35,663 nucleotides of DNA, taken from Pedobacter kyonggii. Lineage in GTDB: Bacteria > Bacteroidota > Bacteroidia > Sphingobacteriales > Sphingobacteriaceae. The notes under the pieces were generated by a model that was not told the DNA's origin, did no database searches, and saw only the letters and a program-made list of their open reading frames with translations. Positions 14,852 through 22,644 of the stretch are shown piece after piece. Each line of letters begins with the position of its first letter. Position 1 is the first letter of the stretch. The stretch is taken from assembly GCF_004310665.1 (NCBI RefSeq), contig NZ_SIXF01000043.1, positions 1-35,663 of the forward strand. Reading direction: 5' to 3'. Position numbers and translations under genes: made by a program.

Positions 14852-15442
14852 ATGCTTACTAAAGCCGAAAGAACCAAGCAATTCATCCTGGAAACAGCAG
14901 CCCCCATCTTTAATCAGAAAGGAATATCAGGTGCTAATATAGACGATGTGCTTGCTGCTACAAAATTGACTAAAGGATGCCTTTATGGACATTTTGAAGG
15001 TAAGGAAGACCTTGCCTTACAGGTTGTTGATTTTATGCTGAAAACCAACGGTGAAAAAATGTTATCAACTATCGGTAAGGGTAAAACAGCTAAGGCTAAA
15101 GTGTTTGCCTTTCTCGATTTTTACAAGGACCCTTTGAATACCTACTTAAAAGGCGGATGCCCAATATTTAATGTTGCGGTTGAATCTGATGACCATTTTC
15201 CGGCAATTAAAGAGAAAATAGCCGATGTAATAAGGCGCGGGCAGGAAATATTTATTGGTGTTTTAAAACAGGGCATTAAGGACAGAGAGTTTTCTAACGA
15301 ACTTGACCCTGCTGTATATGCATTTAAAGCCGTAGCTGCTGTTGAAGGTGCGGTGATTATGTGCAGGTCTATGAACACGGCAAAACCGATGGCGGGTTTG
15401 CTCAAAAACCTGAAAGCAGAATTAGAAAGTTACGCAATCTAA
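14852..15442 (+). CDS. TetR/AcrR-family transcriptional regulator
   Basis: A 196-aa one-component repressor. The N-terminal helix-turn-helix (about 10-55) reads TKQFILETAAPIFNQKGISG then IDDVLAATKLTKGCLYGHFEGKEDL. The C-terminal ligand domain has GGCPIFNVAVESDD, a feature of the TetR branch that often governs neighbouring oxidoreductases. It sits between copies of a 14-bp motif that also precedes the following SDR/SDR/MDR/DUF2147 genes, so it probably represses itself and that operon until a small reactive or lipophilic compound binds. The ligand is unknown. Confidence 0.92.
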   Translation: MLTKAERTKQFILETAAPIFNQKGISGANIDDVLAATKLTKGCLYGHFEGKEDLALQVVDFMLKTNGEKMLSTIGKGKTAKAKVFAFLDFYKDPLNTYLKGGCPIFNVAVESDDHFPAIKEKIADVIRRGQEIFIGVLKQGIKDREFSNELDPAVYAFKAVAAVEGAVIMCRSMNTAKPMAGLLKNLKAELESYAI

Positions 15443-15458
15443 TTTTTTTTCATTAAGA

Positions 15459-15472
15459 ATATACTAAAAAGT
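15459..15472 (+). promoter_or_regulatory. TetR half-operator, copy 3
   Basis: ATATACTAAAAAGT identical to the operator arms upstream of tetR, 16 bases after the tetR stop. With copy 4 it brackets the probable promoter of the SDR operon. Confidence 0.65.
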
Positions 15473-15548
15473 CTCTTTTTATTTTTAACTATTAAAAAAA
15501 CATAATATCATTTCGCATTTAAATTAAAATGCAGAGCTGCGCATAAAA

Positions 15549-15562
15549 ATATACTAAAAAGT
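15549..15562 (+). promoter_or_regulatory. TetR half-operator, copy 4
   Basis: A fourth exact ATATACTAAAAAGT, in the same orientation and exactly 90 bases from copy 3, ending 15 bases before the first SDR start codon. Both downstream copies extend the match to ATATACTAAAAAGTCT. I could not place a consensus -7 box between them. Confidence 0.65.
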
Positions 15563-15577
15563 CTATAATAAGAAAAT

Positions 15578-16390
15578 ATGGAATCAAAACAAAAAACGGT
15601 TTTAGTCACAGGTGCCTCATCAGGCATTGGGCTGCTTGTTGCCAGCAGGCTCCACCAAAATGGCTACCAGGTTATCGGAACTAGCCGCAACCCCGAAAAA
15701 TACCAGGCAAAATTACCATATAAGTTACTGCCATTAGATCTGAATGATGATCGCTCTATAACATCCTTTGGTCAGTTGCTCTTCGGCCAGATCCAAACTT
15801 TGGATGTGTTGGTTAACAATGCTGGTTACCTTGTAAATGGACTTGCGGAGGAAACTCCCATCGAATTAGGCAGGCAGCAGTTTGAAACCAATTTTTGGGG
15901 AACGATCAAATTAACCAACGGGTTGCTACCCTACTTAAGAAAGCAAAACCATGGAAAAATAATCACCCTCGGTTCTTTGCTGGGGCTAGTTGGTCTTCCA
16001 AATGTGTCATATTATACGGCTTCCAAACATGCACTCGAAGGTTATTTTAAATCATTGCGTTTTGAATTGAACCAGTTTAACATTAAGGTAGCAATGGTTG
16101 AGCCGATGAGTTTTAAAACCAATATCGGTGAAAGTGGAACTGTTGCTACAGGAACGATCCCAGCGTATGATACCTTCAGGCAAAAGGTAACCGCCTATAC
16201 TAAAAATACATTTGATAATGCACCCGATCCTGCACCGGTTATCGCTACTTTATTGCAAACAATAAAGGAAAAGAATCCAAAATTTAGTTACCCTGTCGGA
16301 AAAGGATCATCAATCGTTCTGCTGCTTCAGCATTTCGTTTATAAGGTTTTCGAAAAATCCATTCTGAAATCTGTAAATGCTTCAAAATAA
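15578..16390 (+). CDS. Short-chain dehydrogenase/reductase (classical SDR)
   Basis: A 270-aa NAD(P)-dependent oxidoreductase. Cofactor motif TGASSGIG (11-18), NNAG (80-83) and active-site residues S133, Y146 and K150 (YYTASK) are all present. The extended C-terminus after residue 190 is typical of the SDR group annotated as retinol or 17-beta-hydroxysteroid dehydrogenase-like in Bacteroidota. It is the first gene of the presumed TetR-controlled operon, 23 bases before the second SDR. Substrate unknown; a lipophilic aldehyde or ketone is plausible. Confidence 0.9.
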   Translation: MESKQKTVLVTGASSGIGLLVASRLHQNGYQVIGTSRNPEKYQAKLPYKLLPLDLNDDRSITSFGQLLFGQIQTLDVLVNNAGYLVNGLAEETPIELGRQQFETNFWGTIKLTNGLLPYLRKQNHGKIITLGSLLGLVGLPNVSYYTASKHALEGYFKSLRFELNQFNIKVAMVEPMSFKTNIGESGTVATGTIPAYDTFRQKVTAYTKNTFDNAPDPAPVIATLLQTIKEKNPKFSYPVGKGSSIVLLLQHFVYKVFEKSILKSVNASK

Positions 16391-16413
16391 AATCATCATT
16401 AGAAATTATAACC

Positions 16414-17181
16414 ATGCAAATAAAAGGAAAAACGGTACTGATAACCGGTGGGGCATCAGGTATCGGGCTGGAAGCAGCAAAACAATTTTTGGCTAATGGC
16501 GCCAACGTAATCATTACTGGTAGAAACCAAGGGAAATTAGATGATGCCAAGAAACTATATCCGGCAATCATAGCCATTGAAAGTGATGTCTCAGAAGCCG
16601 ATGATGCACAAAAGCTTTTTAACCAGGTGCAGCAATTGGGCGGTATTGATATATTATACAATAATGCAGGTGTTTTAACTGATCCAATCAATCTTGGTAT
16701 ATCAAATGGGCAGCATTTTGAGGATGCGGAATATGAAATGAACGTCAATTACCTGGGGGTGATCCGGCTTAATAACCTTTTCATGGATATGCTAAAATCA
16801 AGGGCGGGAGGCGCTATTATCAACACAACTTCATTACTTAGTTATGTTCCATCATTACTGGAAGCAACTTACTCAGCTTCTAAAGTAGCATTGCGGTTTT
16901 ATACAGAAACATTGAGAAAGCACCTACAAATTTTAAACAGTAACCTGAAGGTATTTGAGCTTTTGCCTCCTGTTGTGGCTACAGAAATGACGGCTGATAG
17001 GAACGGCAAAAAAATGACTACAGAGGGTCTGGTAAAAGCGCTTATCGCAGGTCTCAAGAAGGATCAGTTTACCATCCGTGTAGGGGATACAAAAGCATTG
17101 TATATCGTCAACCGGCTTTTTCCAGGAATTGCTTTTGGTTTGGTTAATCCCAAGAAAAGTTACGGGCCATTACAATCTTAG
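16414..17181 (+). CDS. Short-chain dehydrogenase (DltE-like SDR)
   Basis: A 255-aa SDR with TGGASGIG (11-18), NNAG (83-86), S140, Y153 and K157 (YSASK). The segment ATYSASKVALRFYTETLRKHL followed by ELLPPVVATEM resembles the DltE-like subgroup. It is distinct in sequence from the preceding SDR, so this is not a recent duplication. It is cotranscribed by position (gaps of 23 and 34 bases). Reaction inferred only as NAD(P)-linked oxidation or reduction. Confidence 0.9.
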   Translation: MQIKGKTVLITGGASGIGLEAAKQFLANGANVIITGRNQGKLDDAKKLYPAIIAIESDVSEADDAQKLFNQVQQLGGIDILYNNAGVLTDPINLGISNGQHFEDAEYEMNVNYLGVIRLNNLFMDMLKSRAGGAIINTTSLLSYVPSLLEATYSASKVALRFYTETLRKHLQILNSNLKVFELLPPVVATEMTADRNGKKMTTEGLVKALIAGLKKDQFTIRVGDTKALYIVNRLFPGIAFGLVNPKKSYGPLQS

Positions 17182-17215
17182 AAACGATTCTCATCAAACA
17201 TATAAAATAAAAAAA

Positions 17216-18217
17216 ATGAAAGCGTTCATTGTAGACAAATATAAAAGCAAGGATGGTGGTAAGATTGAAAATGTACCCATTCCTGTACTGAAAGCTGATG
17301 AAGTATTGGTAGAAGTATACGCTGCCGGCATAAACCTTCTTGATTCCAAAATACGGAAAGGGGAGTTCAAACTTTTTTTGCCTTATAAAACACCCTTTAT
17401 TTTAGGCCATGATCTGGCCGGTATAATAACCAAGGTTGGTGCGCAGGTGCAAAAGTTTCAGGTTGGAGACCATGTTTATGCCCGGCCCGCAGATCATCAT
17501 ATTGGAACTTTTGCAGAATTCATTGCCGTTAATGAGGCTGATCTAGCGATAAAGCCTACAGAACTTACCATGGAAGAGGCGGCATCCATTCCACTCGTGG
17601 GTCTCACTGCCTGGCAGGCACTCATCGAAAAAGGGAACCTACAAAAAGGAGAACGTGTTTTCATCCAGGCAGGCTCAGGTGGCGTGGGCACATTTGCCAT
17701 TCAGTTGGCTAAATATCTGGGGGCTACTGTGGCTACCACGACAGGTACCGCCAACATCGAGTTGGTAAAAAGCCTCGGTGCAGATGTTGTTATAGACTAT
17801 AGAAAGGATGACTTTGAGAAAGTTCTGAATGATTATGATCTGGTTTTAAATAGCCAGGACGGATTGACACTTGAAAAGTCACTACAGGTATTAAAACCAG
17901 GTGGAAAGCTCATCTCGATTTCTGGCCCTCCCGATCCGGATTTTGCGAAACAAATCGGCGCCTCCTGGTTCGTGAAACTGATTATGCGCCTGTTGAGCTC
18001 GAAGGTAAGGAAGAAAGCAAAAAAGCTAAATGTGGATTTTTCCTTTCTGTTTATGAGGGCTAGCGGATCTCAGTTGAATAAAATTACGACGCTTGTAAAT
18101 GCCGGGGTTATTAAACCTGTAATAGATAAAATTTTTCCGTTCCAATCGGTCAATGAAGCAATAGCTTATGTAGAAAGTGGTCGTGCCAAAGGAAAAGTGA
18201 TCATAAAAGTTAAATAA
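17216..18217 (+). CDS. NAD(P)-dependent quinone-oxidoreductase-like MDR protein
   Basis: A medium-chain dehydrogenase/reductase of the zinc-free quinone oxidoreductase branch, 333 aa. The GroES-like N-domain (1-125) has GINLLDSKIRKG and GHDLAGII; the Rossmann domain has QAGSGGVGTFAIQLAK (GSGGVG at 153-158). The structural and catalytic zinc cysteines are missing, as expected. The frame is open from 17129, but that stretch overlaps the upstream SDR and does not resemble the family; the ATG at 17216, after an A-rich leader, matches the usual MKAF start. It likely reduces quinones or enones with NADPH, in keeping with a reactive-electrophile response operon. Confidence 0.92.
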   Translation: MKAFIVDKYKSKDGGKIENVPIPVLKADEVLVEVYAAGINLLDSKIRKGEFKLFLPYKTPFILGHDLAGIITKVGAQVQKFQVGDHVYARPADHHIGTFAEFIAVNEADLAIKPTELTMEEAASIPLVGLTAWQALIEKGNLQKGERVFIQAGSGGVGTFAIQLAKYLGATVATTTGTANIELVKSLGADVVIDYRKDDFEKVLNDYDLVLNSQDGLTLEKSLQVLKPGGKLISISGPPDPDFAKQIGASWFVKLIMRLLSSKVRKKAKKLNVDFSFLFMRASGSQLNKITTLVNAGVIKPVIDKIFPFQSVNEAIAYVESGRAKGKVIIKVK

Positions 18218-18244
18218 TTTAATTGATTGATAAAACATTTAATA

Positions 18245-18685
18245 ATGAAAAAGCTAAGGATAATATTATTGCTGTGCCTTTTCGCGACAACAAAAACTCT
18301 CGCACAAACTCCAGAAGCTGATAAAATTTTAGGCGTATGGCTGAGTGAAGATAAAACTGGTAAAATTGATATTTATAAAGCAAAAGGGAAGTATTTCGGC
18401 AAGCTGATCTGGGGTAAAACGATGTACGAACCGAATGGAATTACTCCCCGGAAAGACGTAAAAAACAAAGATGAAAAATTAAGGGTACGTAACCTTAAAG
18501 ATCTGATCATGCTTTACGATTTTACTTATCATGATGGAGTGTGGGATGGTGGCGAGATTTATGACCCTTATAGTGGTAAAACATACAGCTGTACATTGAA
18601 ACTAAAGGATGGTAAACTGAATATCAGGGGCTATATTGGTGTGTCTTTATTTGGCCGGACAAGTGTTTGGGGAAGGGTGAAGTAA
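18245..18685 (+). CDS. Secreted DUF2147 protein
   Basis: A 146-aa protein with a signal peptide (cleavage near LAQTP, residues 18-22) and a DUF2147 domain: ILGVWLSEDKTGKIDIYKAKGKYFGKLIW near the start, GGEIYDPYSGKTYSC, and GYIGVSLFGRTSVWGR at the end. DUF2147 proteins are small exported beta-barrel-like proteins of unknown function. The ATG at 18245 is chosen because it begins a standard signal peptide; an upstream in-frame ATG (18227) adds only six residues. It follows the MDR gene by 27 bases and may be the last gene of the TetR operon. Confidence 0.85.
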   Translation: MKKLRIILLLCLFATTKTLAQTPEADKILGVWLSEDKTGKIDIYKAKGKYFGKLIWGKTMYEPNGITPRKDVKNKDEKLRVRNLKDLIMLYDFTYHDGVWDGGEIYDPYSGKTYSCTLKLKDGKLNIRGYIGVSLFGRTSVWGRVK

Positions 18686-18786
18686 TGTTTAGTTAAAATG
18701 CGAATTAGTTGGTATATGGGCCTATAATTTCCCTTTTGTAGCGTTTTAATGCGCTTCGTCGTTTTTCATTAAAAACCAAATAGACG

Positions 18787-19203
18787 ATGAAAAAAATAAC
18801 ACTGCTATTATTGATGGGTATTGCCCTGTTTTCGTGCGAAAAAAATAAAACTTCCGATTGTGGAGAGAAAATGTGTACTGAAGAATTTGCCTCGGTAATG
18901 TTTAAATTTGTAGACAATAAAGGTGCTGGCGCTGAAGTAAAAGATTTCAATGTAATCAACCAACGAACAGGAGAGCGGATAACGGCTAATTCGAGTATTT
19001 ATACAAGTACCATAAAAGGCGTATTTATTATCGTTGATGATAATAATAAACTTGATCTGTCAGAACAGGGAGATGATCTGAAAATTACCGGTACCTCTGT
19101 AGAAACCGGGCAAACTAAATCTGTTGTAATTAAAGTAAGTGGGGGCAAGTGCGCTTGTCACATCAATAAAATTTCAGGACCAGAGCAGGTTGCTTTCGAT
19201 TAA
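18787..19203 (+). CDS. Small hypothetical lipoprotein
   Basis: A 138-aa protein with lipobox LFSC (lipidated C17). The mature part has two cysteine pairs (DCGEKMC near the start and KCAC near the end) that could form disulfides around a beta-rich domain of about 100 residues. The sequence resembles nothing I can name. The start is clear: MKKITLLLLMGIALFSC is a standard lipoprotein signal. It lies 101 bases after the DUF2147 gene and converges with tssK. Confidence 0.75.
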   Translation: MKKITLLLLMGIALFSCEKNKTSDCGEKMCTEEFASVMFKFVDNKGAGAEVKDFNVINQRTGERITANSSIYTSTIKGVFIIVDDNNKLDLSEQGDDLKITGTSVETGQTKSVVIKVSGGKCACHINKISGPEQVAFD

Positions 19204-19260
19204 AATTTATTCCTAAAGCGGAGGTCGGATTGACCTGTTAATTTTTAACTGACAAGAATA

Positions 19261-19286
19261 AAAAAAGCTGTACCTGGGTACAGCTT
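19261..19286 (-). terminator. Terminator of the tssN-tssK transcript
   Basis: AAGCTGTACC and GGTACAGCTT (19265-19274 and 19277-19286) form a tight hairpin. On the minus strand the stem is followed by TTTTTTATTC. It lies 29 bases beyond the tssK stop, between convergent genes. Confidence 0.8.
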
Positions 19287-19314
19287 CATTATTAATTTAC
19301 TCCGAGAAATAATT

Positions 19315-20454
19315 TTAATCCAGCAATGTCCAGGTTTTTCTGGCCTGTACCTGCTGTACAACCTGCTGTTCGGCAACCACAATATTTTCTTTGTGCTGGC
19401 CAATATATTCTAATCCACTCAACTTATTCCAAAGCGCTACCAATACACTCATAAATTCGTTGGCCATTAGCATACTGTTGTTAATTTGTTTATGATCGTA
19501 AATCAGTTCTATGGTTTTGGCCAAAAGCTCTTCAAAGTTCCCCGGGGTTACATCTTTCCACTCGTAAAAATACTTTAACAGTTCTTCTCTTTCGCGGGGA
19601 TCAATCAGTTTAATCGCCGTAAAAAAAATGTGCGCCAAACTGGAGAAATAACCGACTAAAACTGCTGGCGATTCGCGATGTGCAATGTTTCTATATTCGT
19701 AAAATAACCCTGCAATGTAATCTACAATTTTCTCTGAGATTAAGCGAATGTTCTTACCTAGCGGCGTAATGTTCTCCCTTCCTCCTGTTTTGTCGATAAT
19801 TTTAAAAGCCGCCAGCTGTAAATCATTTAGTAAAACACTAAAAGATTCATAATATCTAATCAGGGCTGGATGACTTGTTATGGTTGAGCTGGGCGGTATA
19901 TAACTGTTGTTGATTGATAACCTGCCATTTTCGTAGTAAACCTGCCCAATGGTTAAGAAATAACTATCTGCTGTTTGTGAACCTACCTCGCTCTCCGGTA
20001 AAACCGCAATAGAATAACTTTTGGCAAGTTCAGGGTAACGGATCGGGTTTTCTTCAGGGTTTGGTGTGCCTGTTGGTACACGGTTAAACGGACTCACCAC
20101 TAATAAAATAACATAGTTACGCGGTTCCGACTGGCCAAAATAGTGGTTGTGTACCAGTGTATCCATATTATCCGATTGTACAATATCAATGTGGCAGCCT
20201 TCGGGTGTAATGGCATTACAGTATCTTACCCTTACCTCGATATGGTTGGTTGCTTTTTCAATAATTTCGATATCGTGCGAACTTTTATAACCTGCAAAAG
20301 GCGGTAAAAATCCGTAATTACTATTATTTAGATGTAGAGAGGCGGCATCGCGTACAAAGTCCTGCAAATAGAGATCACTTAATATAAAATGATCACTGGA
20401 AAGCTTCATGCCATTAATCCAGTTAATGGATTTATATTTTAGCGGCTTTATCAT
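19315..20454 (-). CDS. tssK: T6SS baseplate subunit TssK
   Basis: TssK trimers link the T6SS baseplate wedges to the membrane complex. The 379-aa protein has the signature INWINGMKLSSDHFILSD near its start (11-28), matching the W-x-NGM-x-LSxxHF opening of TssK. A beta-rich shoulder follows to about residue 180, then a helical region and a C-terminal head (about 300-379). It is shorter than proteobacterial TssK (about 440 aa), as usual for subtype iii. It follows tssN by 22 bases on the minus strand and is followed by a terminator, so tssN-tssK is a two-gene unit. Confidence 0.9.
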   Translation of the reverse strand: MIKPLKYKSINWINGMKLSSDHFILSDLYLQDFVRDAASLHLNNSNYGFLPPFAGYKSSHDIEIIEKATNHIEVRVRYCNAITPEGCHIDIVQSDNMDTLVHNHYFGQSEPRNYVILLVVSPFNRVPTGTPNPEENPIRYPELAKSYSIAVLPESEVGSQTADSYFLTIGQVYYENGRLSINNSYIPPSSTITSHPALIRYYESFSVLLNDLQLAAFKIIDKTGGRENITPLGKNIRLISEKIVDYIAGLFYEYRNIAHRESPAVLVGYFSSLAHIFFTAIKLIDPREREELLKYFYEWKDVTPGNFEELLAKTIELIYDHKQINNSMLMANEFMSVLVALWNKLSGLEYIGQHKENIVVAEQQVVQQVQARKTWTLLD

Positions 20455-20476
20455 GGTAGATGTTTTTAATTATAGA

Positions 20477-21370
20477 TTAGATAAAGATAGCACTTTCTCC
20501 AACTTCATTGGGTTTGTTCACGTTTTCAGATACCCGTTTAGCGTAAATCGTCATTTTTTCAGTAATGCCGTTTTCGATAATATCGAGATCCGGATCGATG
20601 AAAATATTGCGTTTAAAAAAAGAAGTTTTGATAAAGAAAATCCATTTATAATTCTCCATATCGTCGCTCCTGAATTCTACAGGGCTTTTGGCAAATTTTA
20701 AATTGTAATCATCAATAAACTTGTGGAACCAGATCCCGAAGTTCATATTCTCTACGGCTTTTACCTTTACCTTTAAAGGTTCGGGATCGCTGCTTTTTTT
20801 GTAAAGTTCAAGCTCTAGTACCAACAAACGGTTAAAATCTACATGGTCCATGTTGATGTCCAAAGGAGTATCGGGATATTTCCAGATCTTGTAGATTTCT
20901 GAAGGGATACCAAGCAGTGAAACATACGCCCACCAAAAAATAAGTGGAACAAAAAAGCAGGTGATACTGCCTGCGCCAAACCACCCAAAATTTACCGAGC
21001 TTAACCAGTTAAAGGCGAGCTGAAATAAATAAACAGCTAAAATGGCCGAAATTAAAGTGGCGAAAAAGATAAAAACCTTACGCTCCAGCACATCTTTAGG
21101 ATAGTATTTGGTTAACAGATAAACGAAAACCGTGCCCATCAAGAGATAAAAAATACAGCAGATAATATAGCCCCAGGGCATAAAATTAAAGTTTAGGAAC
21201 CCTAAAAATCCCGGAAGGGCTAAAATAATGCCGATGAGCAGAACACTTACGATAAGTCTTTTGTTATTGAGGAACTGGTTCTTTTTGTTGATGATAGAAA
21301 GCACCGCTGTTGATACTATGAAGATCAGCGGGAACAAGAGAAAGCGAATAAAAAATGATTGAACGTCCAT
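20477..21370 (-). CDS. tssN: T6SSiii membrane protein TssN
   Basis: A 297-aa integral membrane protein with five predicted helices (about 7-27, 39-59, 65-86, 99-121, 132-154) and a soluble, probably cytoplasmic C-terminal domain of about 140 residues. This architecture and its place directly before tssK match TssN, a component specific to the Bacteroidota T6SS that replaces the TssJLM membrane complex of other subtypes. The soluble domain is a good candidate for contacting TssK or other baseplate parts. A minus-strand -7 box TATATTTG lies at 21397-21404. Confidence 0.8.
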   Translation of the reverse strand: MDVQSFFIRFLLFPLIFIVSTAVLSIINKKNQFLNNKRLIVSVLLIGIILALPGFLGFLNFNFMPWGYIICCIFYLLMGTVFVYLLTKYYPKDVLERKVFIFFATLISAILAVYLFQLAFNWLSSVNFGWFGAGSITCFFVPLIFWWAYVSLLGIPSEIYKIWKYPDTPLDINMDHVDFNRLLVLELELYKKSSDPEPLKVKVKAVENMNFGIWFHKFIDDYNLKFAKSPVEFRSDDMENYKWIFFIKTSFFKRNIFIDPDLDIIENGITEKMTIYAKRVSENVNKPNEVGESAIFI

Positions 21371-21396
21371 TAAATTTTTATAGATGTGATGTACTG

Positions 21397-21404
21397 CAAA
21401 TATA
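21397..21404 (-). promoter_or_regulatory. -7 box for tssN-tssK
   Basis: TATATTTG on the minus strand matches TAnnTTTG exactly, 26 bases before the tssN start. The 115-base gap is shared with the divergent tssG gene, whose own candidate (AATATTTG at 21413-21420) has one mismatch and lies only 8 bases away. Confidence 0.5.
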
Positions 21405-21485
21405 GTATCTTTAATATTTGATTATAATCGTTATTTTTCAGTAATAAAAATTTAACCTATAACAAAAATGAAGCCTTAAAGTTTA

Positions 21486-22424
21486 ATGAAAAAAGAAACT
21501 TTGATTAATAACGAACTATTTACAGATTACAAGGCCGTTGCCCATGCTGCCGATCTGATCGAACGTAAGGTAATTGATGCCGACAGGATTGAAATTATCC
21601 CATTGGGGCCTGATAAACGTGCTTTTGCAAAAGATATTGAGGATACCACGGCTTATTATTCTGAAAAAAGAAGGCACGAACGCATCCGAATCAGTACCAA
21701 CCGCGAAGGATTGTATGATATGTTACCTGAGGGGCTTTTCCACCGTCCGCCAACCGGTAGTGCAGGTATGGACGAGGAATCTATGATTAAAGATATCAGG
21801 GATAGGAGAGAGGAAGAAAAGGAAGCCAGGTTATTTTTTACACCCTTTGATGCGGAAATTAATTATGTAAGGATCATGACCGAGCTATATGAAAATATGC
21901 TCGATAAAAAAACAACCTATTCCGATTTAAGTCAGATTTTTGAATTTGGGTGGGATGAATTTAATTTGCTCAACAAAGAACAAAGCATCATCTGGATGCA
22001 CCTGCTGCCCGAAATCCAGCAAAGGAGAAACGATATTGGTTTTGTATCAAAAGTACTTACTGCACTGTTTAACCTGCCACTTACCATTGTGGATGCTACT
22101 GCCAATATTGTACCGGTAAAAATTGCCGAAGAAATGCAGATGCAGCTGGGTGGAAGCGCACTGGGCATTGATACCATCATTGGTGATAGCTTTACCCCCG
22201 AACACGAAGCTTATAATGTTAATATTGGCCCAACCTCGCCGCAGGAACTGGTTAAGTTTATTCCCGGACAAAAAAACAGGGCCATTTTAGATATGGCCCT
22301 CAGCTATTTAATTCCTGTTGATGCAGAGGTTAATGTGGAGCTCCTTACCGCACCCGATTATCAGGAAACGGTATTGAGCGAGGATGGTGAAATTGCTTAT
22401 TTAGGGTATACGGTATATCTTTAA
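21486..22424 (+). CDS. tssG: T6SS baseplate subunit TssG (divergent, subtype iii)
   Basis: A 312-aa protein, divergent from proteobacterial TssG. Its C-terminal part shows the TssG pattern: YNVNIGPTSPQELVKFIPGQ, then VNVELL and the ending AYLGYTVYL, similar to the PGG and LG-x-T-x-x-L features of TssG. The N-terminal 120 residues are charged (RDRREEEKEARL). TssG and TssF form the baseplate wedge. It is alone on the plus strand between minus-strand tssN-tssK and tssE-tssF, separated from tssF by a dispersed repeat. Assignment rests on the C-terminal pattern and on tssG being otherwise missing from a complete baseplate set. Confidence 0.75.
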   Translation: MKKETLINNELFTDYKAVAHAADLIERKVIDADRIEIIPLGPDKRAFAKDIEDTTAYYSEKRRHERIRISTNREGLYDMLPEGLFHRPPTGSAGMDEESMIKDIRDRREEEKEARLFFTPFDAEINYVRIMTELYENMLDKKTTYSDLSQIFEFGWDEFNLLNKEQSIIWMHLLPEIQQRRNDIGFVSKVLTALFNLPLTIVDATANIVPVKIAEEMQMQLGGSALGIDTIIGDSFTPEHEAYNVNIGPTSPQELVKFIPGQKNRAILDMALSYLIPVDAEVNVELLTAPDYQETVLSEDGEIAYLGYTVYL

Positions 22425-22438
22425 TTAATCCAAGAGAT

Positions 22439-22622
22439 CGTCATTGCGAGAAGGCTTTTTCAGCAGACAAAGCAATCTTACAACGATAGCTAGCTATCCT
22501 CGCGATACCATCATTTCGAACGTAGTGCAATGCCGCCGAGAACCACGAAGTGCTCAGCGAAGCTAAATCTATCTAAATAGATCTCTCCATTCCACTGCGT
22601 ACCAGTCGAGATGATGGTGTTT
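22439..22622. repeat. Composite interspersed repeat between tssG and tssF
   Basis: The 220-base gap between convergent tssG and tssF holds a GTCATTGCGAG...AGCAATCTT element (22439-22479, same ends as at 5430-5456). A second block follows whose ends are inverted: CCATCATTTCGA near 22508 and the reverse complement of CCATCATCTCGA near 22610. No gene or clear terminator is seen. Confidence 0.6.
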
Positions 22623-22644
22623 ATTTAAGTCCTATCACAAAACC

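Noticed and set aside
17129-17215. Upstream in-frame start of the MDR protein
   Set aside because: It would overlap the preceding SDR gene by 53 bases and adds 29 residues unlike the family; MKAF at 17216 is the usual start.
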